Below, piece after piece: positions 1 to 12,000 of a stretch of 64,000 nucleotides of DNA; position 1 is the stretch's first letter, and each line of letters begins with the position of its first letter. The notes under the pieces are model-generated. The model saw nothing but the letters and a program-made list of their open reading frames with translations. It had not been told where the DNA came from and ran no database searches. This stretch comes from Artocarpus heterophyllus (taxonomy: Eukaryota > Streptophyta > Magnoliopsida > Rosales > Moraceae). Where the stretch lies: assembly GCA_025403435.1 (NCBI GenBank), contig CM046341.1:19429460-19493459 (forward strand). The letters are read 5' to 3'. The translations under genes and the position numbers were made by a program.

Positions 1-1625
1 AGATGAGCAAAATCGGACATCAAATGATCAAAAAAATTAAAAATTTGAATTTGGAATTTAGGACGACACGTGGTGAATTCTTGTCCATCGATCCAGTCGC
101 CAGTTGAATCAGGGCCATCGATGTGTCACCGTCAGCCTCCATCAACCACGTGCCAGTGTGTGTCATCAACGGAGTCCAGGTGTCGAAGTTTGATTGGAGC
201 GTTTACACACGCTCTAACAAACAGCAGGATAAGTCATAAAGGGCATCTCAGTGTCGTTTGATTGCGTGCATTTTTCCTACATGTATCTGTTTCGTATGCT
301 ATGGATTCATTGACCAAGACCAATCTGACGATTCTTTTTTCGGCCCCACATGACCCCACCTGGGCCCAATTTTGTTCGCGTTCTCCGACCATTGGATCAA
401 GCGATGGACGGGGTAGATCTTGATGTTTTAATACTCCAGCTAGTAAGAGATAGTAGATCTCATGCGAAAATTGCCATACTCAGCATGGGAATCTCGCGTT
501 GAAAAATTCAGAAGAAATGCATCATTTTGGCCGAGTTTTTAATGATTTTAACAGTGATATATATATTTAAAATTTTGTAACAGCTCATTTTGAGCTCTAT
601 AAATACCGAGGTCAAAGGCCTCGGTTCTTCACCCCTAAAGGCCTTTAGCCTTCTTTTCTTCTTTTCCTTCTTTTCTTGCTGCTGAGTTAGAGTCAACAAT
701 ATTTTGTTAGGGTGGACATATTGTTGCCCTACTAAAAATAATAAAATAAGACCTAAATTAGTATAGAGAGTTTGGTAAGTAGAAAAATGATCTTGTATGT
801 ATAGTAATCTGGTATAGGTTTTAACTCTATATCTGTGTTATAATGCTTATATTTTCATAGAATAAATTGTATTTTTAAAAATAATTACTATTAGTGTTGT
901 TATGCTGTCAATTTTTACATAAATTCAGTCATGCTTTTTTAATGTAATCTAATTGTGTTGCATAATTAATATTAATAATAATAAAATAATGTTTAATTTA
1001 ATGGAATATCTTTTACTACAGTATGACTTGTTATATTGTTGATTATAGATATTTCATCAGACAAAATATTGCCAAAATTAACATAAAAATTTATTCCATT
1101 AAAATATAATAATTTTGATTTGTTGTTATCTTTTCTATCTTAAATTTATGTTAATTCTAATTGTAGTGACAATGGTTATAATTTTCATAATTAGTGCACC
1201 TAATCATTAGTGAGAGATGATTATTTTGCTGCTTTACAGGAAGACCCTTACTACATTATGGCTTGCTATATTGTCGCTCTCAGTTCACTTATAAAATTAG
1301 TAAAAGTACTTGCAATTAACGAGAAAGGATTTAATAAATTAAATGCTTTAGATAATTATTAAATAGAGTTAAAATTCCATACCAGTTGCGAAACATACAA
1401 GGGATTCTCAGAGCTTCCCTGTTTTAATTTTATGTTTTAAATTTAGAATTAAAAAAACAAAAATATTTATTTTATTTTAAACTTTGTTTTGAAAAACTAC
1501 TTGCCTTTTTGAACGTTTATTTTTAACAATTTCTCGAGTTACAAATTTTCACCTCCTTGTGGATATGACAACCTTTCTATACTACAAACGTTCGCCATTT
1601 AAAAAGAAAAAACATTTTGGGCAAT
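1..1625 (+). mobile_element. LTR-like dispersed repeat, family R, copy 1 (left end cut by window edge)
   Basis: Non-coding. This stretch aligns collinearly with 58580-60165: the same landmarks recur in order with nearly the same total length. Shared landmarks are a GCAAAA-CGGAC-TCAAATG block (position 5 vs 58585), a TATA-like TATAAATA/TATAAAAG box (600 vs 59085), an ACTAAAAATAATAAAATA-type block (733 vs 59230), TTATGCTGTCAA (900 vs 59405), GCATAATTAATATTAATAAT (960 vs 59465) and a TACTACAAACG...ATTTTGGGC end (1580-1620 vs 60127-60162). Copy 2 has TG...CA-like ends and sits inside another element, so a large LTR, probably solo, is the best inference. I see no protein-coding remnant. The lineage (gypsy or copia) is not determined. 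Confidence 0.7.
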
Positions 1626-1639
1626 ACCTCTCAACCTGT

Positions 1640-2235
1640 AGTTCGATCAACTTATCTAGAGTTTGATCCCAAAATTTCCATCTTTTTGGCTGGCCATTAT
1701 CATGGCTCTGTATTATACCGAACATTGGATTCGATCAACTCATCTAGAGTTTGATCCGAAATTGTCATCTTTGTAGTTCGCCATTATCATTGCTCTGTAT
1801 TATATCCAACATTAGATTTGATTAACTCATTTAGAGTTTGACCAAAACTGCCATCTTCATGGCTCACCATCATGGTTCTGTACTATATTCAACATTGAAT
1901 TCAATCAACTCATCTAGAGTTTGATTCGAAATTGCCATCTTCATGGCTTGCCATTATCATGGCTTTATATTATATTCAACATTGAATTCGATCAACTCAT
2001 CTAGAGTTTGATTCGAAATTGCCATCTTCATGGCCCGCCATTATCATGGCTTTGTATGATATCCAACATTAGATTCGATCAACTCATATAGAGTTTTATC
2101 CGAAATTGCCATCTTCATGGCTCGCCATTATCATGGCTCTGTATTATATCAAACATTGCATTTGTTCAACGCATCTAGAGTGCGATTCAAATTACCATTT
2201 TCATGGCTTGCCATCATCATCCAGTGTTTAATTCC
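1640..2235 (+). repeat. Minisatellite, about 7 units of 83-88 bp
   Basis: The block GATCAACTCATCTAGAGTTT recurs, with substitutions, at about 1645, 1733, 1820, 1903, 1990, 2077 and 2164, giving spacings of 88, 87, 83, 87, 87 and 87 bp. Between these anchors each unit also carries a GCCATCTTCATGGCTCGCC-like and a TATCATGGCTCTGTATTAT-like block. Units are imperfect, so the array is not young. There is no ORF across it. It lies between repeat R and the antisense Transposase_28 pseudogene and may be internal to the LTR element whose end is at 5523. Confidence 0.85.
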
Positions 2236-2631
2236 ACATTGCCAATACCACTGGCCGACTAAATAAATCTGATTTAGTCATAAGACAAACGTATTTAAAT
2301 GGCAGCTTGCTAAATCATCTTCATTGATTAAAAGTTGAGCCAATTTCGTTTAGGCCTGTTTATTATGGCAAATGTATTTTGCTTCAACTTAAATCAGCAT
2401 CTATAATGACTGTTCGATATCGAAGACATCGAAAACCTATTAATACCTAGTGACAACTCAATAAATTCAAAGTTTAATTATTTTTAAATAAATGAAACTT
2501 TGAAAAGGGATCAAATATCAGAAAAGATAGCAAGGACAAAGCAAATTTTCATTCAATAATGGTTGTTCAAGTACAATACCAAAAAAGAAAAAGAAGAAGA
2601 AGAAGATTTGTCAACGTGACTAAAAGAGTCC
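2236..2631. other. Non-coding, 3' flank of the antisense pseudogene
   Basis: No coding remnant. Read on the minus strand this follows the stop of the Transposase_28-like gene and contains a TTGAATGAAA-type A-rich signal (around 2550), which could be its polyadenylation region. An (AAG)n-like stretch lies at 2585-2608. Confidence 0.4.
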
Positions 2632-4860
2632 CTATTCGGCTATTTCTTGGACAATTGAAAGGTTAGCAACAGGTTGTTCATTTGTTGTAGCAGCCTCCAC
2701 TATAGAACAATTGGGAGTTAACCAAGCCTCAACTGGAGCATCCTTAGGAACCGTTACAATTGCACCCCCTTCCTTAACCTCAAATTCGTCAAAAGCCATA
2801 AGCTCCTTAAGTTTTGCAATCTCAACGTCGATATCAAGGCTCTTGATGGCCCAATTTAAATTCTTTTAAAGTCTCTAGCTTGGCCTTGATTGAGAAGTCA
2901 CTATGAATGTTGAGCAACTGTTCTTTAATTTCCTCTACCTCTTCAGCCTTCCTCTTTACTTCTTTCTTCAAATTATCTACTTTTTCCTCCTCCAGGCGAA
3001 GACTGTTGTTCAAATCAAGGACTTTCTTTTTTGATTTAGTCAAAGCAGTGATGGCCTCATCCCTTTCCTTTCTTGTATCGTCCCTCTCGGACTCAGGCTT
3101 TCCAAGCTTCTCTTCAAGCTCTTTGATGGCTATACTCAATCTTTTGTTCCTGTATACAACCTTGTTTGCAAAGATATTGTGAACTGAAGAGCCTGTAAAA
3201 GAATAAATTTTAACATAAGATTCAACGCAAGAATATTAAAAACTCTCGAAACAAGACTTTTTCCTTACTTGCCCAAGGACCGAGGTTGATTCATTGTTTA
3301 GCCAAGAAAGCGACTTCCCACTGAAGTTTTTCACGTCCAGATCAAAGTTAAAGCTCTTTAATGCTTTCAGAGCCGCCTCCTTATCCTGTAGGATGCTCAT
3401 ATCCTCAGGGACGTTGAGGGTTTTATTAGTGACCTTCCCATTGGTGTCTTCGATCAAATCGAAGGGCCCCATAGCCTTTCTTTTCTTTGACACTAGGGGC
3501 TAAATATCGAATCGAGGAGGAAGAGGAGGAGGAAGATTTGAAGTGTTAGTTGGTAAAGTCATCTTCTCAGTTCTGTCGGATTTGCTCACTTCACCTCCCT
3601 TTTTCTTTTTTGTCGCAGCCCTCGTGGCGGCCTTTCTCTTCAAAGCTTCTTCCATGGAAGGCAATGAAATCTTCATCGATGACAAGGCAACATCTACAAA
3701 AAGAGTGTCTTCATCAGAGAGTGGAGCAATGAATTTTGATAGACCACATAATCGCTGAAGTGCACTACAGCAAACAAAAGCCCAATCGACTCCTTTGGGA
3801 AAGTGAATAGGAATACCCGTCAGGATCTCTCTAATTTTTTTTCGAAATTGATGATTTTCAAGTTGATTTGGGTGAGAAATTCCAACCCAAGTTTGTACTT
3901 CTAATGCAGTTAGTGCGTCAAGCCTTTCACGGAACAGTTCTCCAATAGGAGTTGGGTGATTCAACTTGTAATCTGTTAAGCAACAAAAAAAAATGTAAAG
4001 ATTAGTTGGAAGTACTACTTAAAATTAAATTCAAGTGTATGTGCTCACCAATATGCCCAAACGCGAAAAGAAATGGGAATTGAGTAGCTAATTCAAGTAA
4101 TCACGATTGATTGACATGAAGAAATATTTTTATTCCCAATATCTATCCGCGTTGAAAAAATATTCAATGAGTCACTTCGATTGATGATAAACAAAATAGA
4201 AATGCCCCTTGTTCTTGTTGTTGGGCTTCAAGAAGTAACATCGGAGGAACTTGTGGAGGTCAAAGTCGACGCCAGCCTCCTCGATCAACACTATCAAAGC
4301 GATCAATAATTGCATTCCAGTAGGCATAAGTTGTATTATCGATATTTGGTAGTGAGATGTGACCTCTAGCATAAATTCTAGAATTGGTAGTCAAAGACCC
4401 AATTCGAACCATTTGGTATACATACACAGCTAACCCTTGTTTTGAGTGTCCACTTGCTCACCAAGATAAGGGAGTCGAATGTTGACAGAAAAGGGAATTC
4501 CGTATTTGGTTCTGATGGTCGATAAGTCTTCCTCCCTAAAAATTGACTATGTGTTTTTAAATAGTAAGAAGTCCCTTTTGTGGGTGAAAAGTAGCATCTG
4601 TTTTCGAGGGATTCGATTGGCTCAATTTGATTTAAAGGGCCTATTGTTTCACTCTTCCTTTTCGTAGTAGCCTTTTTTGTCTCTCTACTGCATCCAGCTC
4701 CACTGACCTTGGAAGACCATTTAACTCTCGATTGCTCTACGATCCACTCGTCGATTTCTCTATTGTCATCACTAGACCATGGATCACAACCCTCACTTGA
4801 GCTCGAACTAATATCTATTACTTTCGATGTATTTTGGTCACAAATAGGACTCTATAAAGG
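2632..4860 (-). pseudogene. Transposase_28-like ('putative gypsy type transposon') gene, decayed, with apparent introns
   Basis: Coding remnants run 4860 to 2632 on the minus strand. In order they show: an acidic Ser-rich N-terminus (SSSSSEGCDPW) followed by a basic stretch; FREEDL...YGIPFSVNIRLPYLGEQ (about 4520-4440); an ISIIQLMPTGMQLLIAL ... GVDFDLHKFL segment (4340-4230) typical of the Transposase_28 family; a linker with GELFRERLDAL (3930); a KR-rich stretch; and a charged coiled coil of E/K heptads (3139-2834). The end is FDEFEVKEG...EIAE and a TAG at 2634-2632. Two GT-AG introns are visible: about 4049-3974 (GTGAGC...TTAACAG) and 3268-3193 (GTAAGG...TTTACAG). Stops and frameshifts, for example near 4430 and after 2834, show it is dead. 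The family has no firmly known catalytic role and is commonly carried by plant retrotransposons. Confidence 0.65.
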
Positions 4861-5507
4861 ATCTAGGGTTATGAAGATCTAAGGGCTAAAATTTCTAAAA
4901 TCTAAAAGAGTTTCAAAGGGTTTCATAAAGGTTTTAAACCCTCAAGAGCCAAACGGGCTCAAAACTATAGATTTTCTCAGAAAATGAGTCAAAAATGATG
5001 CTAAAATGTTTGAAATGACAAGAAAAACAAACTTAAGGAAAGAAAATTAGGAGAAAATTAGAAGAAAGAGAAGAAATATTGCCTAGAAAGCATTGGAAAG
5101 CTTGGCAAACATGAGGAAAATCGCCTGAGGTCGAAGAGGGAGATTGAGTGAAATGAAGGAGAAAGAAGAAAAGGGGATCTATATTGTTTGAAGGGAAAAG
5201 GAATCAATGGCTTGGATTGATCCTTAAAACGATGATATGAAGATTAGGATTATGTCCATTTTTGACTTGCCACTCAAATCGAAGAAATGTCTTTTCAAGT
5301 CAGGCGCGGACATAAACATTATAGAGATATTTTAGGATTTTCCAATCATATGGTGACACGTGTAGGGGTGGTTAAGTATCACGATTTCCCAAGAAGGAAT
5401 GATGATTACAGCGTGGACATAAAGCTTAAGTCAAAGTGACGTGTTGCTAAATTGGAAATCAACGTGTTTCTAATTATTTCACTCCTATAGTTGATCGAGT
5501 CAACAAG
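4861..5507. other. AT-rich spacer between antisense pseudogene and polypurine tract
   Basis: No coding remnant. On the minus strand it would be the promoter and 5' leader of the Transposase_28-like gene. It is most simply the 3' internal region of the LTR element whose polypurine tract follows. Confidence 0.4.
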
Positions 5508-6230
5508 GGAGTGGGGGATAACTGTTGGGGTATGATTTGGTTGGACCCAAATCGTTCAAAAGGCCCAGTGAATATGATCAGGGCGAATCGAGCCCATCAA
5601 GAGTGTTCTATCTCGAGCCCAACAGGTGTTCGATGAGAGATTAGCATGAGATGAACCATTTCTTTAGCGCTCAATTGAGTTAAGGCTTCGATCAATTCGA
5701 TTATGATTTTTTCATATCTAAACATTCACTTTTGTTGTAGACTTTCTCAACTATTAGTTCGATAGGATCAATACGCACGACTTGGTAGTTGCAAGAGGAA
5801 ACATGTTAAGCCACAAACTGAGACATAGGAGAAGTACGATTTTTATGACCTATCATAGATCGACATGTGTCCCATTACATATGCACTATCATCCCCACTC
5901 TTTCTATCAGTTGGGAGCCACGATCTCTCCGTATCTTTTATATAAAGGGGATAGCGACTTCATAACGGGATATACAGAAAAAAGCTTTAGGGAAACTCTG
6001 CAGAAATAGTACCAGATCTTTTCCCAAATATCAACTCTGAAAAACAACTTGTAATTTGTACTTTTCTCATCATAGTGAAGAACAATTGACGTAGCTTTTT
6101 TACAAAGCGAACAACTCTAAAATTCTCGTATGTGGTATCATTTTATATTTTAGCAGTTTTAGATTTCTTTCTGCATTTTATTTATTTATAATCTTAGTTC
6201 TTCACATGATTTTATGAAACTGAAATTGAT
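5508..6230 (+). mobile_element. Polypurine tract and 3' LTR of an LTR element (element E)
   Basis: A purine-rich AGGGAGTGGGGGATAAC ends at 5522 and is followed by TGTTGGGGTATG, the usual layout of a polypurine tract and LTR start in plant elements. The LTR body has a TATA box (TATATAAAGG, about 5939) and a downstream GACGTAGCTTTTTTAC...AAAGCGAAC block (about 6080-6110) like the U5 of other plant LTRs. A similar GACGTAGG motif occurs in elements A and B here. The right boundary is not clear and I set it approximately. No matching left LTR is visible between 1626 and 2632, so E is incomplete. The Transposase_28-like gene would lie inside E in antisense. Confidence 0.55.
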
Positions 6231-7491
6231 CGTAATAACAACAGTTTGAGGGTCCAAATTTTCTACTAATAAATCTTTAATTGGTCTAATATCTTTGTAC
6301 TTGATTGTAGATCCAATGTCTACAGTTACTTTATGTAGTATAATTTTCATATTGCTTATCTTTTTGCATTGTAATTTTTATATTGCTTAACTTTGTCAAT
6401 ATAATTCTTATATTGCATAACTTGAACAAATGTAATCTTTACACTGTATTTTTCTCATACCGCATGATTTTCCATATTGTGTATTCCTTATCGTTGCATC
6501 ACATTTTGCAACAATTAAGCTATTTAATTTTTTTTTCCTTATCATTACTTCTTTATTTAAGACTACTATATGATTTTTAATCTTAAAAATCCTATTTTTA
6601 CCTTTATAGAATTTTTCATAAAAATCGGATTTAAATAGTAATCCTTGTAACACTGAAATTACCTCTTAAATTCTTAACAAAATTTTGAGAATAAAATTTG
6701 GCTAACAAGATTGGTATATAATTTACTTAATATAATCCTTAATTTTGCATACTTAATGCACTAAAAATTCTCGGTGTCGCATGAATATTCAATATACATA
6801 ATTAAAGGACTTACATAAAGTTTAGAATATGATAAATTGCTTGTAAACATAGTGGAAAACAATAAGTATATAATTATTAATAAAATACAATACTTTATTT
6901 CTAAAAATATCATAGAAGGATTACATAATCATGTTTTATAAGCACCAATCCTAATAAAAGGAAAAGGGGTGAAAAGAGACAGATAAGAAGAGAGGACAAA
7001 TCCATTTTTACGTCTCAGGGATAGGAGGAATGAAAAGAGAGATAGAGGGAGAGACTCTTCCTTTGTGGCTACCAATTTGAATTCTTCCACTAACAGAATA
7101 TAAATGCAAATAACTATCATTTATCATTTTAGCTCTAATGCCGGAGGCTCTTTTTAGAACTTTAATTGATTGTGAGGCTTCCTTTGAATTTAAGTTTTGC
7201 TAGTCAATTTGAGTTGTTTGATAAATATTTCGTAAATAATTAGACATTATTCGATTTTTCATTCAAAAAAATGTTATTCAATTTGAAGGGCAAAGTAGTC
7301 TTTTAGAAAAATCTTAAAATTGGAGAATTTTTTAAAATTTTGGACTTAGTTTAAGAAACTAAAGTTAGATTTGTTTTTAAAGTTTTATCATCAATTTAAT
7401 ATATAATTTAATATATAAAACCTAATTTTGATGCTTTTTAAAGCGAACCTCTAGACTTAATCTATTTCCTTAAACCAAGTCTCCAAGTCAT
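6231..7491. other. AT-rich non-coding region
   Basis: I see no gene. Apart from the short tandem repeat at 6330-6445 it is AT-rich intergenic DNA. The short reading frames on both strands lack any recognisable motif. Confidence 0.5.
6330..6445 (+). repeat. Short tandem repeat, about 30 bp unit
   Basis: The phrase TATAATTTTTATATTGCTTA recurs about every 30 bp with substitutions (near 6338, 6369, 6400 and, degenerate, 6430). About four units, AT-rich, no coding content. Confidence 0.6.
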
Positions 7492-9500
7492 TGTTAGAAA
7501 ACAAATACACAGTAAAATTTTAAAAATTTCAAATGAAGCCCTTTTATAGAATTAGGTTAGGTATGCTATATATCATAAATTATACAAAGATCTTCATACC
7601 TCTAGAAAACCAAAACCCACATTTTTTTACTGAATTAATTTTGCAGAACTGCTACACAAGAATTACGTCTAGAAGAACCTTAATTAACCAATCTTTTTTG
7701 CCATTCATTGTTCTACGGCTAGAGTGTGAATTGGCATATATCATTCAATCTTCCTCTCGACAATGAACTCCTTGTAATCATAAGAGGAAACTAAGAATAA
7801 TTATTCTTGATGTTGCACAATAATTCTATGAGAGTTTTGGAGTTTCTTTCTAGAAAACTCTCTCTAAGTTTTTCTAGTTATTTACCAAACAATAAGAATA
7901 AGTTTCTTATTTATAGTGATTGATAGGGCATTAATTCTACTCAAAAAGGGTTTCTAAATTTGTTTTGAGGCTAAATATCGAGTCAAAATGCATAAAGATG
8001 CGTCAGGGTTAAAAGCAACCACTTGTGGCTTAATCGCACCAGTTGTCCGCTTTTACCTAATTGAACTTTTGCCTATTTTTATTTGACCAGGGAATCTGTT
8101 ATATAGGTTCAGTTTTAATTCAAATAACCCAATATAGTAGTTACTTGATTAAAACAATTATATACCAATAATCTCATATCATATAAAATAGATACCAATA
8201 ATTCAACATATTTATCTTGAATTAATTCATGGAATTAACTCGACCAATAAACTAACATAGATTATTATAATCCAATCAACGAAATTTGAATCTGTTATGG
8301 AATTAACATAAGTTACCAATTTGTAGATAAACCATGTCGTATCGATACAGGAAATTTAATGAGCTAGTAAAGGAGACTTGATAGATATATATAGATTAAG
8401 CTCCTCTAACTATAAAATAACATGCTCCAAATGCGCTCATTTTATAATTATCGACTCTAATGTCACTCTACTAAAAGCTTCGAGCTGCACCTTTAAATTA
8501 TATATAAAATTATAAGACTTCAACAAGTTTTTCATCCATGATGTATCATGGAGTGTAACATCGTTATAAGATATCCATAATTAGCTTAAAGACAAGTTCT
8601 GTTTACCTTCCCAACTATATTAATCTTATGTTCTATTATCTCATCATTGGAATATTTATTATCTGTCAATGCAAATAATAAACTATTTGGTCACAAAAAT
8701 GTATCCAAATAACTGAGAACTCTAGTTCTCCAATTCCAAGATATTACTTATAAGAGTAAATTATATAATCTATTAGAGAGTTATGGATTCCATATATATA
8801 ATCAATGCAAATACTAAACCATTTGTTTACAAAAATATATCCCAATGGTTGAGGGCTCTAGTTCTCCAATTCCATGATAATGTTTATAAGAGAATATCAT
8901 GCAATCTACTAAAGAATTATGGATTTTATTTCTATAAATAACGGGTCTACGTTATTCAAGAGTCATGTATCTAACGTATCAATATACGTATTATCATATC
9001 TTTTAGGATGTCACTCTTTGATGCATCAAAAAACATACCCATTGATCTATTTCAAGATTAGGATGTAACACATTATCTAAAGTGAATTGATTTATTCAAA
9101 CAGAATTATTAACTAAATCAATTCATCCTCACCAATGACAACATACCACCACTTCTACTCGTAGAGTTTCAACTCCAATGATCAAGACAAATCATCTCCC
9201 ATTACGGATGTGGACAACATAATAATCTTATTATGAATAAAGCGCTGAACTTTATTCCCTCGATTGTAGACTTTTACATTTAGACTATCACCTTAATCTC
9301 ATGTCTTCCACATAATCTTTCTATCACATGCATGGCCTTAAAGATTAGAACGACACTATCAGACTTGAGTTAGTTTATCATACATTCATCATAAATGACA
9401 TAAGGAGGACAATGTTAGTATATGATATAATTAATAAATTCTTTATTAATCAAATATCACAAAAACAGTAACAATTATCCTTAAGGCACTAAGTCTAACA
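7492..9500 (-). mobile_element. Solo LTR of a Ty1/copia element related to element D
   Basis: On the minus strand it starts TGTTAGACTTAGTGCCTTAAGG at 9500 and ends ...TGTTTTCTAACA at 7492, so the ends are TG...CA with a TGTTAGA/TCTAACA inverted terminal repeat. The same 5 bp, GTCAT, flanks both sides (7487-7491 and 9501-9505), a perfect target-site duplication. Length is 2009 bp against 2029 and 2010 bp for the LTRs of element D. Many blocks match D's LTR in the same order: the AATAAAGAATTTATT start region, CCCTCGATTG, the AAGTGAATTGATTTA block, and a TATA-like box near 7910. No internal sequence remains, so this is the product of LTR-LTR recombination. Strongly diverged from D, hence older. 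Confidence 0.92.
8666..8936. repeat. 136-bp tandem duplication inside the solo LTR
   Basis: Two diverged copies sit head to tail: TCTAGTTCTCCAATTCCA recurs at 8721 and 8857, with flanking blocks (CAATGCAAATA-TAAAC and AGTTATGGATT) in the same order. D's LTR has only one equivalent segment, so the duplication is specific to this copy or its subfamily. Confidence 0.8.
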
Positions 9501-11870
9501 GTCATCCCTTAGGTCATGGTTGTGACAGTATCATGAGTAGTAACAAGGCCAGAAATTTTTATAGGGAGGGGTTAAAAATCAATAGTATATAAATATTTTA
9601 CAATTATTCTCATTAGGTTTTTATGCATTAAAAATATTTGATAATAACATCATTATCAAGGGCGTTATTGAAGATGTCTTTTTAAGAATTGGGTCAATTT
9701 GGGCCCTATTGAACTTTTTAAAAAGTGATAGTATGTTGGACAATTTCAGTTTTAACCTTTTGGTTACCACAATGTAAAACTCTGATATGATAAAATGTAA
9801 AGAAAAAATGAACTACAATGTAAAGCTCTCATATTTTATAGTGTTTTTAACCAAAATTGCTTCAAACCACACTTTCTAAATATCTTATTATTTTTTAAAT
9901 TGTAGTGTATAAGATAGTATGCTAAATTTATTAGGAGAGGGGGGAGATTTTAGTGAAATTTAAATATATTAAATAACCTTATATATATATATATATATAT
10001 ACACGGATTAAAAATGAGGGGGACTTGACCATGCTTTGCCTCTAATTCTGATCATGAGGCCTCCCATCGTAATCCATGACTCAATGCTCATTAGGATATT
10101 CAATCTGACGCCACTGATGATGCTTCCAATTTTCACACTTCTAAATTGTAAATTATGCTCAATTAATACATTTTATCAGTCATTGATGAATTAAAAAATG
10201 TCTTTTAATTCTCATAATATGTTTACTTATTTCTAAAGTGCGTGTGTGTTTTTTTTTACATTTTTATACCATGTATTTTAAGCTTTTTAATATAAAAAGC
10301 CATGATATTTTGCAATTTTGTTATTTAGATCTTTAAATTTTGAACTTAAGCTCAAATCATTATCTTTTCTTAGTTAATGACTTTTTTTTTTTTTTTTGTA
10401 GGGATAGAAATATGACAAATTTTGACAACGAAAAGACTAAAATATCTACCAATAAAAAAGAGAAACTAAAAAATTTCAAAATTAAAAAAACACACAAAAC
10501 TTAATTAAATCCAAAATAAAAAGTATGTATTCTTAGTTATATAAATAAAAATACAGATCTCATGCATATCCATATTCATTAGAAAGTAACTAGAGTGATA
10601 TCTTTTCTAAAACATGTCATTATAATAGTTGGGTGCCATGTATGACGCACGTAAGAGTAATTCTGTAAGTTCTATCCAATGTTAACATTTCGGTTATTAT
10701 TTTATTACTTTTTTAGTTTATTTAGAAATAGAAGCATAATGTAGCTGTTAATTAAAACGTTGTTAATGTTAATATTATTCATGCTAAAATGAAATAGTGA
10801 GAAAGGAAAAAAAGTTGTTTAATAGAGAGGAATAAAACAAGGGAAAAAAGTATTTTTTAAAAATTTACATTGTAAATTTGCAATAATATCTTGATCATAG
10901 AGGGGCTCAAGTAAAAAATAAATAAAGAAGAAAGAAAGAAAGAAAGAAAGAGAAAAGAAGAAAAGAAAAAGGCAAAAAAGTGAGTATAGGACAGTTCCTC
11001 GAAAAAGAGTTTGACTTTTTACATATGTGTAGATCAGTGAGAAGCAAGGGCCAATATGCTTGGATTCTTCACATATTTAAATTCATATTTAAGGATAAGA
11101 AATTAAGAATTCTATATATCCTTAAATTATACTACTTTTTATACCGATAAGAGCTTTTGATTTATTTAGTTAAACAAATTCAAAAGCTCTTGTGAAATAA
11201 AAACACTTTTTCTCGCACTATCAAAACTCTAATTAATAAACCCTAGCTTATGCTTCTTTTATTTTACTGCTTAAAAAAAAACACACATACTCACACACAC
11301 AAGCTATTCCAAACAGGCCTTAAAAACCTGATTTTTTTTGACGTAGAAGTTGTTGTAAAAGGTGAAGAGGACGATGCATAGTCAGAAGGTAGTTGAGAAT
11401 TTGTAGATTTGTTGAACTTTTCTTACTTATCTTCTTCATGATTTTTCCTTGTGAGGCTTGGGAATCCAAAAATAAGATGGATGTGAAGATAAGAAAGCCT
11501 GATTTTTGATGGTGTTTTCTCGAGGATTGAAGGGTTCAAGGTGTGGTTTGATCAAGCAAAGAGGCTTGTATAATCTCTGGCAATCTGGGCAAGAGCAAGT
11601 TTCTCTTTGCGCATATACTTGTCTGTATTGGGAAATTGTGACTTGTGGTTGGTGTTTGGTGGGAAAATTCTTGAGTTGTTTGCTTCAAAGTTTGTAATTG
11701 CTTGTACTTTTGGTATTTGCGGTATTTTATCTTCTATCTGAAGGAAAGTTTTATAAAATTAAACCTTGGGAGGTTGGCTTTCAAATGGTTGAAAGGAGGG
11801 GCTTTGGGGTTAAGATTTAGATTCTGTGTCCTTTCCTTGTGATCCATCCAATCTTGCCCAAATTAATTTA
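9501..11870. other. Non-coding region with degenerate TE pieces and simple repeats
   Basis: No gene recognised. At 9550-10060 a block starting GGCCAGAAATTTTTATAGGG and ending near GAGGGGGACTTGACCATGC resembles a common plant TE remnant (inference). There is a (TA)n run at 9981-10001 and a GAAA-rich simple repeat at 10925-10970. A 12-bp hairpin (AAGAGCTTTTGA...TCAAAAGCTCTT) lies at 11149-11191. A weak MITE-like block (ATGTAAAACTCTGATATG...) lies at 9770-9890 and is echoed at 17215-17285. A 63-codon frame at 11506-11697 has no recognisable motif. Confidence 0.4.
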
Positions 11871-11997
11871 GAGTGTGTTTGAGAACTAGTTGGAACCAAA
11901 ATATTATAGCATGTGTTTTATACTATAATATATTTTTGCTTTACACTATAATTGTAGTTAGAACTAATAAGTTAGAATGACTTTCTCAAACACACTT
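11871..11997. mobile_element. Tourist-like (PIF/Harbinger) MITE
   Basis: Terminal inverted repeats GAGTGTGTTTGAGAA and, at the right end, TTCTCAAACACACTT match at 14 of 15 positions. Both sides are flanked by TTA (11868-11870 and 11998-12000), the target duplication typical of PIF/Harbinger elements. The element is 127 bp, AT-rich inside and non-coding, as expected for a MITE mobilised in trans. Confidence 0.85.
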
Positions 11998-12000
11998 TTA

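Noticed and set aside
1640..2235. Regular repeats resembling a CRISPR array
   Set aside because: The whole 87-bp unit repeats, with no unique spacers, and the genome is a plant.
1..5522. Repeat R copy 1 as the 5' LTR of element E
   Set aside because: The LTR start of E (TGTTGGGGTATG) differs from the start of R (TGAGACTGTG), and no primer site follows R at 1625.
6131..6140. TGTGGTATCA as a primer-binding site of element E
   Set aside because: Match to the tRNA-Met site is short, the LTR end before it is not TG...CA-like, and the polypurine tract at 5508-5522 indicates this is a 3' LTR.
11506..11697. 63-codon plus frame with Cys/Trp-rich sequence
   Set aside because: No motif, no splice context and no homologous segment in the window; length is within chance.
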